Shown here piece after piece: positions 53,946-63,108 of a stretch of DNA of 64,000 nt. The notes under the pieces are model-generated. The model searched no databases. It was not told the DNA's origin and saw only the letters and a list, made by a program, of their open reading frames with translations. Numbering within the stretch: the first letter of the stretch is position 1; every line of letters starts with the position of its first letter. The DNA is taken from contig JALJCQ010000011.1 of the NCBI GenBank assembly GCA_023091665.1, forward strand, positions 1,178,001-1,242,000. Direction: 5' to 3'. The stretch comes from Pythium myriotylum (taxonomy: Eukaryota > Oomycota > Peronosporomycetes > Pythiales > Pythiaceae). The translations under genes and the position numbers were made by a program.

Positions 53946-54680
53946 ATGCATCTCATGGAAGAGGTAGATAGAGAAGAAGGTTGCGATGGCAGATCTAGCG
54001 GTCCTCTAAGCAGCTTCATCTCATCACTGCCACTGCGCGTAGGCATTGTCATTGTCACCGCATCCGTGGCCGAAAAACCGTTGGCTGTGACCGTCGAAGT
54101 CCCAAATACCCGAAAAATGAAGTATATACCTTGCCCATGGTGTCAGCGGCGGCTTCGAAAAGAAGGTATGATCGCAGACTTCGAACCACAAACGTGGGAC
54201 TGAGAAGTGGTGGTCGCAGGTTCGCGCAACTTTGTCCAGTGCCGCAAGTGCAAAACTGGCTGCTGTTGGCGTTGCAGACGCCCCGTCATGGAGTATGAAG
54301 CCGCTGCTCACTACGCTGTAAGTGAACACCTCGGCTTGTACATTGGATCTACGTTTTCGGTAACTTTGGAACGATAGTCGAGCAGTAGGAGCGGTTGTGC
54401 GAATCGTGAGTATGAGGAAGTTCGTGATGTTCCTGGTGTGGATTATATCCAAATCATGGTGGGGATTGTTAGCACTCCCGTGGCAGTTATTTTTGCCCTT
54501 GGAACTGCGCCACTGGCGTGGCTCTTCCTTTGCTTCCGTCGCGACTTCGCTGAGACTGTCGTCAGTCACTACTCGGGCTGGTTGGTGATTATTGGCGGAC
54601 TAGTAACTCTCGTAGTAATGATGCCTGCTTGTCTGCTGCGACCGTTGTACCGTCTCGCGAGGTTTATCTTGAATCGATGA
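53946..54680 (+). CDS. Half-size RBR relative: RING2-like domain plus membrane tail, catalytic Cys replaced
   Basis: Exons 53946-54165, 54220-54317 and 54378-54680 join in frame to 206 residues; exon 2 is exactly 98 nt, as in full RBR genes. The N-terminus (MHLMEEVDREEGCDGRSSG) has no RING1 or IBR. The RING2 block reads CPWC, KEGSRNFVQCRKC, CCWRC and HYA. Aligned to the GGCNHM of active members, the catalytic Cys is Arg (G-S-R-N-F-V). Exon 3 opens with SSSRSGCANREYEEV and has segments IMVGIVSTPVAVIFALGTAP and LVIIGGLVTLVVMMPACLL. It parallels the 474-1215 gene, but the two differ in sequence. Confidence 0.6.
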
Positions 54681-54763
54681 AAATGAGAAAAGCAAACACT
54701 ATCACTTAGAGTCTCAGTTCCCCTCACAAGATATGAGGCAAAAATTAACGAATGAAAGTGCCA

Positions 54764-55942
54764 CTACTTCGTTCCTGAAGGTCCATGGGTGATCGACTCA
54801 CGCTCAGTCACGTCTCCTCCATCTTCGGCTTGTTGCTGGGCCGGCTTCGCCAATACAGCAGCCCGCCCCGTGGTATTTCTCCAGGCATCCTCGAACGAGT
54901 GAGGACTTGCCCAGAAAGCAATCATTAGACACGGCAAGAAGAGCAACGCACCCGAAAGGAGCAGTGGGAACAGCACGATGAAGACAGACACACAGAGACA
55001 CGAAGCGAAGGCCTGGCGGTAGCTCACGTTGTACACCTTCGTAACTGGATACCAACAACAGCATATCAAACTAGATATAGCCGCAAGCACGAATGCTGGT
55101 GGTCCAACAATGACCAAGAAGATGCCTTGGAAGAATCGCACGACGATTCGCTCGCTCTGGCTCATGTCATCGAGGTTCGCTAGTTGGTTACCTGCACAGC
55201 CGCCGACGTTCCACCACTGGTAGTGATTCGAAAATGTCGCTAGGTCGACGACCTCACGGCAGTTCCAGCAAAAGTTCGTCTTGCACGCCCAGCACTTAAC
55301 TTGGTTGCAGCCGCCGTCTTTCTCAACAAACTGGCCGCACCCTGGGCAGGCTTTACATAGTCGGTTAATCGCAGAGAGGTTGTGCTTCTCGTCTTTGCGA
55401 GTTCGCTTCTTGTACGAAGAGCACGACATGCCCGGATGCGCGTTACTGTGGATGAAGCAAAACACTCGCCCACACGACTCGCACGTACAGTCCATCGAAC
55501 GCGAGCCGTCACAGAGCTGATTGTGGTCGCAGTACGGGCACTCCCGCGCGTTTGTATGCTGCTTGTTGAACAGGAATCGCTTGTACTTGGCAAACGTCGC
55601 CGCGTCAACCAGTCGCTCGACTTCTTCCACTGGGATCGACGCCAGGCACGCAGCATCTTGCTGCTTGGTCGTGTCCTGGAAGAAGCATTTCAGCTCGGTC
55701 TCGCCTTCCTGGATGTTGAACGCCAAGTAGCTCTGCAGACACGTCGAGCAGAAGCGGTGGCCGCACGTGGTCAGCGTGTAGCTCTGCGCAACTGAGACGT
55801 CGTCGTAGCAAATCTGGCAGAAGAACGAATCCTCGAGTCGCAGGCCCAGGACGGCGGCCCAGGATGCCAAGACGCTGGGTCGTGCCGCGCGCGGCGTCGC
55901 GAGCCGAGAGAAGTCGGTGGTCGAGGGCTCTTGATGGTTCAT
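54764..55942 (-). CDS. Intronless RBR membrane-anchored ubiquitin ligase-like protein
   Basis: Single exon of 392 residues from the ATG at 55942 (an earlier open stretch lacks an ATG). RING1 (CQICYDDVSVAQ, CGHRFCSTC), IBR (CPYC, CTCESC, FCFIH) and RING2 (CPGC, KDGGCNQVKCWAC, FCWNC) are complete. At the two places where relatives have introns the frame runs straight through (EKDGGCN and HYQWWNVGGCAG), as after exact intron removal. Membrane segments lie around FLVIVGPPAFVLAAISSLIC and VFIVLFPLLLSGALLFLPC. It is convergent with the half-size gene ending at 54680. Confidence 0.92.
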   Translation of the reverse strand: MNHQEPSTTDFSRLATPRAARPSVLASWAAVLGLRLEDSFFCQICYDDVSVAQSYTLTTCGHRFCSTCLQSYLAFNIQEGETELKCFFQDTTKQQDAACLASIPVEEVERLVDAATFAKYKRFLFNKQHTNARECPYCDHNQLCDGSRSMDCTCESCGRVFCFIHSNAHPGMSCSSYKKRTRKDEKHNLSAINRLCKACPGCGQFVEKDGGCNQVKCWACKTNFCWNCREVVDLATFSNHYQWWNVGGCAGNQLANLDDMSQSERIVVRFFQGIFLVIVGPPAFVLAAISSLICCCWYPVTKVYNVSYRQAFASCLCVSVFIVLFPLLLSGALLFLPCLMIAFWASPHSFEDAWRNTTGRAAVLAKPAQQQAEDGGDVTERESITHGPSGTK

Positions 55943-56242
55943 GCTCAACGCCAAGTGGCCGGCCACGCGGCGACGCCGGCCTGAGGCCAGTGGCCTCGCT
56001 CACGCTGTCCCATCTTCCGATCCTTGAAGAACCGAGTCTCTTCGTTCTGATCGCCGTGTTCAGCTCCTCTCCAAAGCCACACAGAATGGAGGATGGACCA
56101 TTCTTCGAAAAACGAGAATTAAAATTCAAGAGGGGGAAAATTAATTTGAACCGATACGAACTGATACATCGCGCTCTACCGGAAATCGGTTTTAGAAGAA
56201 GCGCGCCAAACATAAATTGCTGGAAACAACGCGGTGAGCAGG
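55943..56242. promoter_or_regulatory. Divergent promoter region
   Basis: About 300 bp between the starts of the intronless RBR gene (minus) and the beta-propeller-like gene (plus). No defined element was recognised. Confidence 0.35.
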
Positions 56243-58291
56243 ATGCTGGTTGACGGCCCGGTCGAGTGGGCCGAGGCCTCCGTGCCGACCGGCAACAAGC
56301 TGGATCTACTCCGACATGGTGAGAGCCCAGTGGTGTTACTCGTGTTGGTCGCATGGTGTGACGGTCAGCGGTTCTGTTGCGATCAGCGTACAACCCGCAG
56401 CTCGGAGTGGCCGCCCTGCCCAAAGACGCGACTGTTGTTCTCTCGCGGTACAGCGGCGACAGCGGCTCCCTCAGTACAAACGATGAGGTCTTGGAACGAG
56501 CGACTGAAGAGGTCACACTGCATGCGAACGATGGCTCTGAGGTATGTGGTTGCGCCGACTCGTTTCCGTTGAGGGCGCCTTGATGCAGAATGGTTTGTGT
56601 GGAGAAGAATACGAATCCAGACGCTTTCCGATATGTCTCGTGGTCAGGCGCTAGCAGCAAAGGCTCATCTAAGGAACCCCATTACGTGGCGATTGCGACT
56701 ACTGGTCGACTGGAGATCTGGCAAGTTCGGTGTGACGAGTGAGTAGAAACTGCTTTTTGGGCTCTTGCGCCTGTTCCAAATCGCTGCCTTGATGGCTCAG
56801 GTCATTAGAAGCAATCTTGATGGGATCGCACAGCAAGAATCGCATCCGTGGTGTGTGTTGGAACCCGACTTGTGACATGGTGGTCGTCTACAACGATTTG
56901 TCAGTCGACTTTGTTGAAGTCAGCCGAGGAGGCGGTCTACGTGTGCATTCGCTCGACTCGAAGCATCCCATCATGAAGGAGAAGGCAAAACAGTGTGTGT
57001 GGAGTCCCTGTGGGCTCAGCCTGGCCAGGTAAGACCACTCAGTTCTGTTATAGGCGTTAATATCTTAACTTCATTTTGTGTGCGCTCCATCAGGTCATCT
57101 GAGAAATCTATTCTCTTCTTCTCCTGGCAGAACCGGAACCAGTTGTCCACGTCTGAACCTGCGATGTCTTCGTACCTGATCGATTCGTCGTCTCTAGGGA
57201 ATTTGTTGACGACAAGAACATCCATTGGCTCGATCTGCGCCTCAGCACTGCTATCTGCCTCCGTGTGTGTAATCGTGACAGATCTGCCACTGGTTCTCGA
57301 AGATATAGCGCATAACGGAATCGACTCCGACAACGCATCGGAATCTCGCAACTCGTTTCCCTCAACGAATGAGAAAGTAGTATCAGGCAACATGATCGAT
57401 CTGACGTCGCTTCGCATCACAGCGAGTTCAAAGCCATCGCTGTTCAGCATCATTGATCAGGCAAAGGTACACGTCATAGACGGAGCAATTGCTGAGTTTT
57501 ACTAACGTGGATTCTTTCCATTCAACTCAGATTACCCCTCAACAGGCAAATGGAGCGCCAAAAAGAAATGGGCATTTCGTTCTTGTTGCTAAAGACACGG
57601 CCGGCCAGTGGCAATTGTGCTCTCAGCTTTCGTTGGACCAATTTGCGATTCCAGATGTCCTGGATGTTGAGGTATGTTCGGAATCTCATTCTTGGAGATT
57701 CTTGTTGTTCAATATTGGCACAATTGTGTAGGCTATGTGCGTTGTGGTAGGGAGTACAATCTCGAACAGGATAATCACGATCCATCTCGACCATAGTCTC
57801 AAGTCCGGTTGGTCCGCATCTGTATCTGGCGAGCTGGTAACCCTGCTTTGATACGAATCTCTCCACAAGACTCTCCACCCACGTTGATTTCTGTTGGTGC
57901 GTAGAAACTTTCCGAAGGCCACGTATGTCGGGGACTCCGCCTCGCTAAGACAAGTCCGTTTGTGCAAGTTGCATCGACAGAGAAGGCCAAGCGCACGTTC
58001 TTTCATGCCAGCAGCGGCCCGCAGCGTATACATCTGAGCAAGTACAAAGTGCCACGTCGCCGCAGGCCAACTGGGGATCACCTGCCTCCCATAGCCGTCC
58101 CCACGACTTCCGTCGAAACGAATCAGAAGACTCCCTCCGATCAGACGACTTCAGATGGATTCGCTGCAGTCTTGAGCCGCATGGAGGCACTCCAGTCGCT
58201 GATGGTGTCGCGCTTCGACCAGGTCGAGAGACGACTCGACGAAGTTGACACAAGGCTCGCACGACTTGAAGCAACTAGACTATCACTCTGA
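56243..58291 (+). CDS. Multi-exon beta-propeller-like protein with C-terminal coiled coil
   Basis: Eight exons are inferred: 56243-56318, 56387-56541, 56589-56738, 56801-57028, 57094-57466, 57531-57671, 57732-57836 and 57905-58291, about 538 residues. WD40-like strands are visible (FRYVSWSG, YVAIATTGRLEIWQV, IRGVCWNPTCDMVVVYND, KQCVWSPCG, FFSWQNRN, GHFVLVAKDTAGQWQL). The C-terminus is a coil (MVSRFDQVERRLDEVDTRLA). All junctions keep phase except exon 2 to exon 3, where one nucleotide does not fit, so an exon edge is misplaced or the sequence has an indel there. A Mediator subunit 16-like or other WD40 scaffold role is possible, but I cannot assign it. The stop codon lies in a 14-bp hairpin. 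Confidence 0.6.
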
Positions 58292-58310
58292 CATACCAGA
58301 GTGATAGTCT
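58277..58310. repeat. 14-bp hairpin over a stop codon
   Basis: Arms 58277-58290 and 58297-58310 are exact complements around ACATAC. The TGA stop of the preceding frame (58289-58291) lies in the left arm. It might act in 3' end formation, but no data support this. Confidence 0.6.
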
Positions 58311-58702
58311 GATTACGCAAATTAAAAACGGGTTTTGATCTTTCAGTCAAATCAAGAGGAGCCCTGGCCCATGGGCCTGGGTCGCATCTGATGAAGCCGA
58401 CGAAGCCGCCATGCCTCTCGTCAGGCGATCGCCAACACGAAGCCCCCATTGGCAGTGGGTTCGAGACACCTTCTGTGTTGCGACGGCAGACTGATGCGGA
58501 TGATTGAGGACGACTTCCAGTGAGAGAAGCCGGCCCGCTCAGAAACCCAGATTCACGGTCGTAAACGCAGTTCCAGAAGGTCAAATCTGGGATGTCGTCA
58601 ATTCATTTTTGAATTGCGCCACCGCCAGAAATCTGCGGCTCATCCGATACTTCCATCAGTCACAAACACAACCGATCCAGTCGACGTCACAGCAGCACCA
58701 CC
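58311..58702. other. Intergenic, 5' flank of the CX9C gene
   Basis: About 390 bp. Nothing coding is supported. Confidence 0.35.
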
Positions 58703-59134
58703 ATGGGACGCTCCCGTAACTCGAGCCCTCGCCGCGCCGCCCCTGCGCCCGCGCGCCCCGCTCCGGCGCGTGCGGCCCCTCCTCCGGCTCGCCAGCAGGC
58801 GGCTCCGGCCCCCGCCCCAGCGCAGCAGAGCAGCGGCGGCGGCATGATGAGCGGCCTCATGGGCACCGTGGCCCAGGGCATGGCGTTCGGCACTGGTAGC
58901 GCCATCGCCCACCGCGCGGTCGGCGCCGTGGCCAACTCGTTCGGTGGCAGCTCGGAGGCCCCGGCCCACGAGGCGGCTGCGCCCGCGGAGGCTGCGCCGG
59001 CGCAGGACCTGTGCGCCGGTAACCAGAAGTCATTCTTCGACTGCCTTAACGCCAACCGCAACGACATCAGCGCGTGCCAGTTCTATTTAGACCAGTTCAA
59101 CCAGTGCAAGCAGCAGAACGCCTACCAGATGTAA
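58703..59134 (+). CDS. Twin-CX9C (CHCH) mitochondrial protein, CHCHD2/CHCHD10/Mix17-like
   Basis: Single exon, 143 residues. The N-terminus is rich in Arg, Ala and Pro (MGRSRNSSPRRAAPAPARPA), fitting a mitochondrial targeting region. A Gly/Ala/Met-rich hydrophobic helix follows (MMSGLMGTVAQGMAFGTGSA, then IAHRAVGA), typical of this family. The C-terminal domain has two CX9C motifs (CAGNQKSFFDC and CQFYLDQFNQC), which form two disulphides after import by the Mia40 pathway. Known relatives act in the intermembrane space on cristae and respiratory complex IV. Family assignment is strong; the exact orthologue is not decided. Confidence 0.9.
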   Translation: MGRSRNSSPRRAAPAPARPAPARAAPPPARQQAAPAPAPAQQSSGGGMMSGLMGTVAQGMAFGTGSAIAHRAVGAVANSFGGSSEAPAHEAAAPAEAAPAQDLCAGNQKSFFDCLNANRNDISACQFYLDQFNQCKQQNAYQM

Positions 59135-60227
59135 ACGCATTCTCGCTGAACGCACCACGGCTATGGTGACCGAAGGGTTCTCGGGGATTTTCACACTCGG
59201 CTCAGTTGGCTCGTCGGTTGGGACGGAGTGACCTGCATTCTCTCCGTGTTCCGCCGTTGAATCTTGGCCAAGTTGAAGGGATTCTGAAACTCCAAGTCGC
59301 CGTAGAGGAACGTTAACCTAGAATATAACCTATCTTCAGCCTACGTGATGGTCGTTTCTTCGGTGTCTCATGTGAGAAGACCCCACGGAGAGAATTTCAA
59401 TCTCGTTCCGTGCGGCGTTCGCGATGGGAGTGCGCACAGTGCAAAATGATGGTCCTGTCTCTCAACAGACAGTGAAGGTCGTCTCTCAGCTGCCTCCTCA
59501 GATCAATAATCGAGCGAGTCGCTCCATCTCGTCAACTGCCCACGCGGAGATCCGTCGCTCTGGTCGCGCTTCCGCCCAGACACGCGCAGGTGGTGGTTGT
59601 CTGTCACGACACGCGTTCTGCATGGACGAGTTTCGCCCCTCCAAAAATCGAATCTTTCGCGTTAAAACCCACCCATTCGGGTTCTTTCCACCAGGCTGTT
59701 TTCTGTACTTGCCCCTCGCTCCCACCGCGATCTTTCAAGCGACTGTGGGCCAGCCATCTGATAAAAACCGGAGCAAGGGTGGCGAAAGGTCCTCTTAAAT
59801 CCGACTGTTTTGGTCTCTTGTCAGCTTTCAAGGAACAAGAAACAGCGCGCCGCACCCCGACCCCTTTCCTGCTCCCCTTTCCTTTTCCTCTTCGTTTTTT
59901 CGCCTGTGAGCCGAAGCAACCGGCGGAAAAAAACCTCGTGCCATTCGACCTTGAACCTCGCGTTCTCTCGGAGTTTGTATAGACACGCAGCGCGATCCTT
60001 GCCGAGCGCTTCAGGGTCCACTCGTTTGCTGTGGGAATCGGTGGGGTTTTTTGGCGCGCCCTTGGCTCGCGAGGCCACCCGTTGCCCCCCGCGGGCCTTG
60101 ACCTTCAAGCCACGCATTCTTCCTTTTTCTTGGGATACAAGCGCAAGCTCGGCTCCAAGAAAAAAAAAAAAAGCTCGTCGTCTCTGCTGAATCTTCGCCC
60201 CCCGGAAAAGAATCGTATCCAGCAACC
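59135..60227. promoter_or_regulatory. 1.1 kb upstream of EF-2: promoter and 5' UTR
   Basis: The sequence upstream of a very strongly codon-biased gene is GC- and pyrimidine-rich, with several short homopolymers (AAAAAAAAAAAA near 60160). Open frames here lack domain signal. The start of transcription cannot be fixed from sequence. Confidence 0.45.
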
Positions 60228-62884
60228 ATGGTGCGTTTATTTCTTTCTCTCTCAATGGACACGAGTCGAGATGACTAATGCTCGGGTGCGATCTTTGGTA
60301 GGTAAACTTCACGGTCGACCAGATGCGCCAGATCATGGACTACACGAAGAACATTCGTAACATCTCCGTGATTGCCCACGTCGACCACGGCAAGTCGACG
60401 CTCACGGACTCGCTCGTGTCCAAGGCCGGTATTATCTCGGCCAAGCACGCCGGCGAGGCCCGTTTCACGGACACCCGTGCCGATGAGCAGGAGCGTGGTG
60501 TGACCATCAAGTCGACCGGTATCTCGATGTTCTTCGAGTACGCCATGGATAAGTCGGACAAGGCCACGGCCGCCGCCGTCGCCAAGGAGACGGAGGAGGA
60601 GAAGGCCGAGGCCTCGGGCACCGAGATCGAGATTAACGAGAACTCGTACCTCATCAACCTCATCGACTCGCCCGGTCACGTCGACTTCTCGTCGGAGGTC
60701 ACGGCCGCGCTCCGTGTCACGGATGGTGCCCTCGTCGTCATCGACTGTATCGAAGGTGTCTGCGTGCAGACCGAGACGGTGCTGCGCCAGGCCATCAGCG
60801 AGCGTGTGCGCCCGGTGCTCATGGTCAACAAGGTCGACCGTGCGCTCCTGGAGCTGCAGCTCGAGCCCGAGGAGTGCTACCAGTCGTTCGCTCGTGCCAT
60901 TGAGTCGGTGAACGTCATCATCGCCACCTACAACGATGCCCGCCTCGGTGACTGCCAGGTGTACCCGGACAAGGGCACGGTCGCCTTCGGCTCGGGTCTC
61001 CACCAGTGGGGTTTCACGCTCAAGAAGTTCGCCGTGCTTTACGGCCAGAAGTTCGGCATTGAGGAGTCGAAGATGATGCAGAAGCTCTGGGGCGACTGGT
61101 TCTTCGATGCCGACAACAAGAAGTGGACCACGAAGAACAACGCCGCCGGTACGCTCAAGCGTGCTTTCTGCCAGTTCATCATGGACCCGATCGTCAAGAT
61201 GTTCGACGCGATCATGAACGACAAGAAGCAGAAGTACGAGAAGATGATGAAGGCCGTCGGCGTTGAGCTCAAGACGGACGAGCGTGAGCTCACGGGCAAG
61301 CCGCTCCTCAAGCGTGTCATGCAGCGCTGGCTCCCGGCCGCCGATGCCATTCTTGAGATGATTGTCGTCCACCTCCCGTCGCCGGTGACGGCCCAGAAGT
61401 ACCGTGTAGAGACCCTCTACGACGGTCCGATGGACGATGAGTGTGCCAACGCCATCCGCAAGTGTGATGTCAACGGCCCGCTCGTCATGTACGTGTCGAA
61501 GATGGTGCCGACCTCGGACAAGGGCCGTTTCTACGCCTTCGGCCGTGTCTTCGCCGGTAAGGTCGCCACCGGCCAGAAGGTCCGCATGCTTGGCCCCAAC
61601 TACGTGCCGGGCAAGAAGACGGACCTCTGGGTCAAGAACATTCAGCGTACGGTCATCATGATGGGTCGTTACGTCGAGCAGACCCCGGACATCCCGGCCG
61701 GTAACACGTGTGCGCTTGTCGGTGTTGACCAGTACCTCCTCAAGTCGGGTACCCTCACGACCTCCGAGACGGGCCACACGATCCGTACCATGAAGTTCTC
61801 GGTGTCGCCTGTCGTGCGTGTCGCCGTCGAGCCGAAGACCGCTGCTGACCTTCCGAAGCTTGTGGAAGGCATGAAGCGTCTTGCCAAGTCTGACCCGATG
61901 GTCCTCTGTTACACTGAGGAGTCGGGTGAGCACATTATCGCCGGTGCCGGTGAGCTCCACTTGGAGATTTGCTTGAAGGATCTCCAGGAGGAGTTCATGG
62001 GTACGGAGGTCAAGATCTCGACCCCTGTTGTGTCGTACCGTGAGACCGTCACGGCTGAGTCGAGCAAGACGTGTCTGTCGAAGTCGCCGAACAAGCACAA
62101 CCGTCTCTTCTGCGTTGGTCTTCCGCTTGGCGATGAGCTCACCCAGGAGATCGATGAGGGCAAGACTGAGGTTGAGGCCCGCTACGATGTCAAGCTCCGT
62201 GCTCGTTACCTCGCCGACAACCACGGCTGGGATGTCACGGATGCCCGTAAGATTTGGTGCTACGGCCCGGACGGCACTGGCCCGAACATCTTCGTCGATG
62301 CCACCAAGGGTGTGTCGTACTTGAACGAAATCAAGGAGTCGGTCGTCGGCGGTTTCCAGTGGGCCACCAAGGACGGTGTCCTCTGTGAGGAGGGTGTCCG
62401 TGGTTTCCGTGTGAACCTTCTCGATGTTGTGCTCCACGCCGATGCTATCCACCGTGGTATGGGCCAGATCATGCCTACCACCCGTCGTGTCGTGTACGCC
62501 TGCCAGCTCACTGCCGGCCCGGCCCTCATGGAGCCTGTCTTCCTTGCCGATATCCAGGTGCCGCAGGATGCCGTTGGTGGCTGCTACGGTGTGCTCACGC
62601 GTCGTCGTGGCCACGTCTTCGCCGAGGAGCAGCGCCCGGGTACCCCGATGATGCAGCTCAAGGCTTACCTGCCTGTCAACGAGTCGTTCGGTTTCACCGC
62701 CGCTCTTCGTGAGGCCACCGCCGGTAAGGCCTTCCCGCAGTGTGTGTTCGACCACTACCAGATCGTTGCCGGTGACCCGACGGAGGCCAACTCCATGGCT
62801 GGCAAGCTCACCACCGATGTCCGTGTCCGCAAGGGTCTCCCGGCTGAGGTGCCTCCGCTTGACCGTTTCTACGACAAGTTGTAA
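60228..62884 (+). CDS. EEF2: Elongation factor 2
   Basis: The coding sequence is join(60228-60230, 60302-62884), 861 residues. The first coding exon is the ATG alone; a 71-nt intron (GTGCGT...GGTAG) separates it from [20 protein letters not shown], the conserved EF-2 N-terminus. G-domain motifs are [10 protein letters not shown] (about residue 26), RGVTIKS (threonine site in switch I), DSPGHVDF and NKVD. His718 in [12 protein letters not shown] is the diphthamide residue. EF-2 is the GTPase that moves tRNAs and mRNA through the ribosome after peptide-bond formation. Nearly every codon ends in C or G from a small preferred set, as expected of a highly expressed gene. Length is normal for the family. 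Confidence 0.98.
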
Positions 62885-63108
62885 ATGCGCCACTGGCGCA
62901 TGGTGTCGACAGTGACGACGCGACGTGTTTTGGGCACTAGCTACGTCAAGGTCTGGCGCCGTCACTAGGCAGCATTTTCGTTTGCAGCAGCAGTTGTTTA
63001 CATTAACTTTCGTAGTACCATTGGCATTTTCTACACTCAGTTGATTGGGCTCTTCCTGGTTCCATTGTTTTGTTTTGATGTCAAAGTTTTCGCTAACCAC
63101 ATCTCTAT
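62885..63108. other. Convergent 3' intergenic region
   Basis: 224 bp between the stop of EF-2 and the stop of the minus-strand gene. Both 3' UTRs must lie here and may overlap. Confidence 0.4.
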
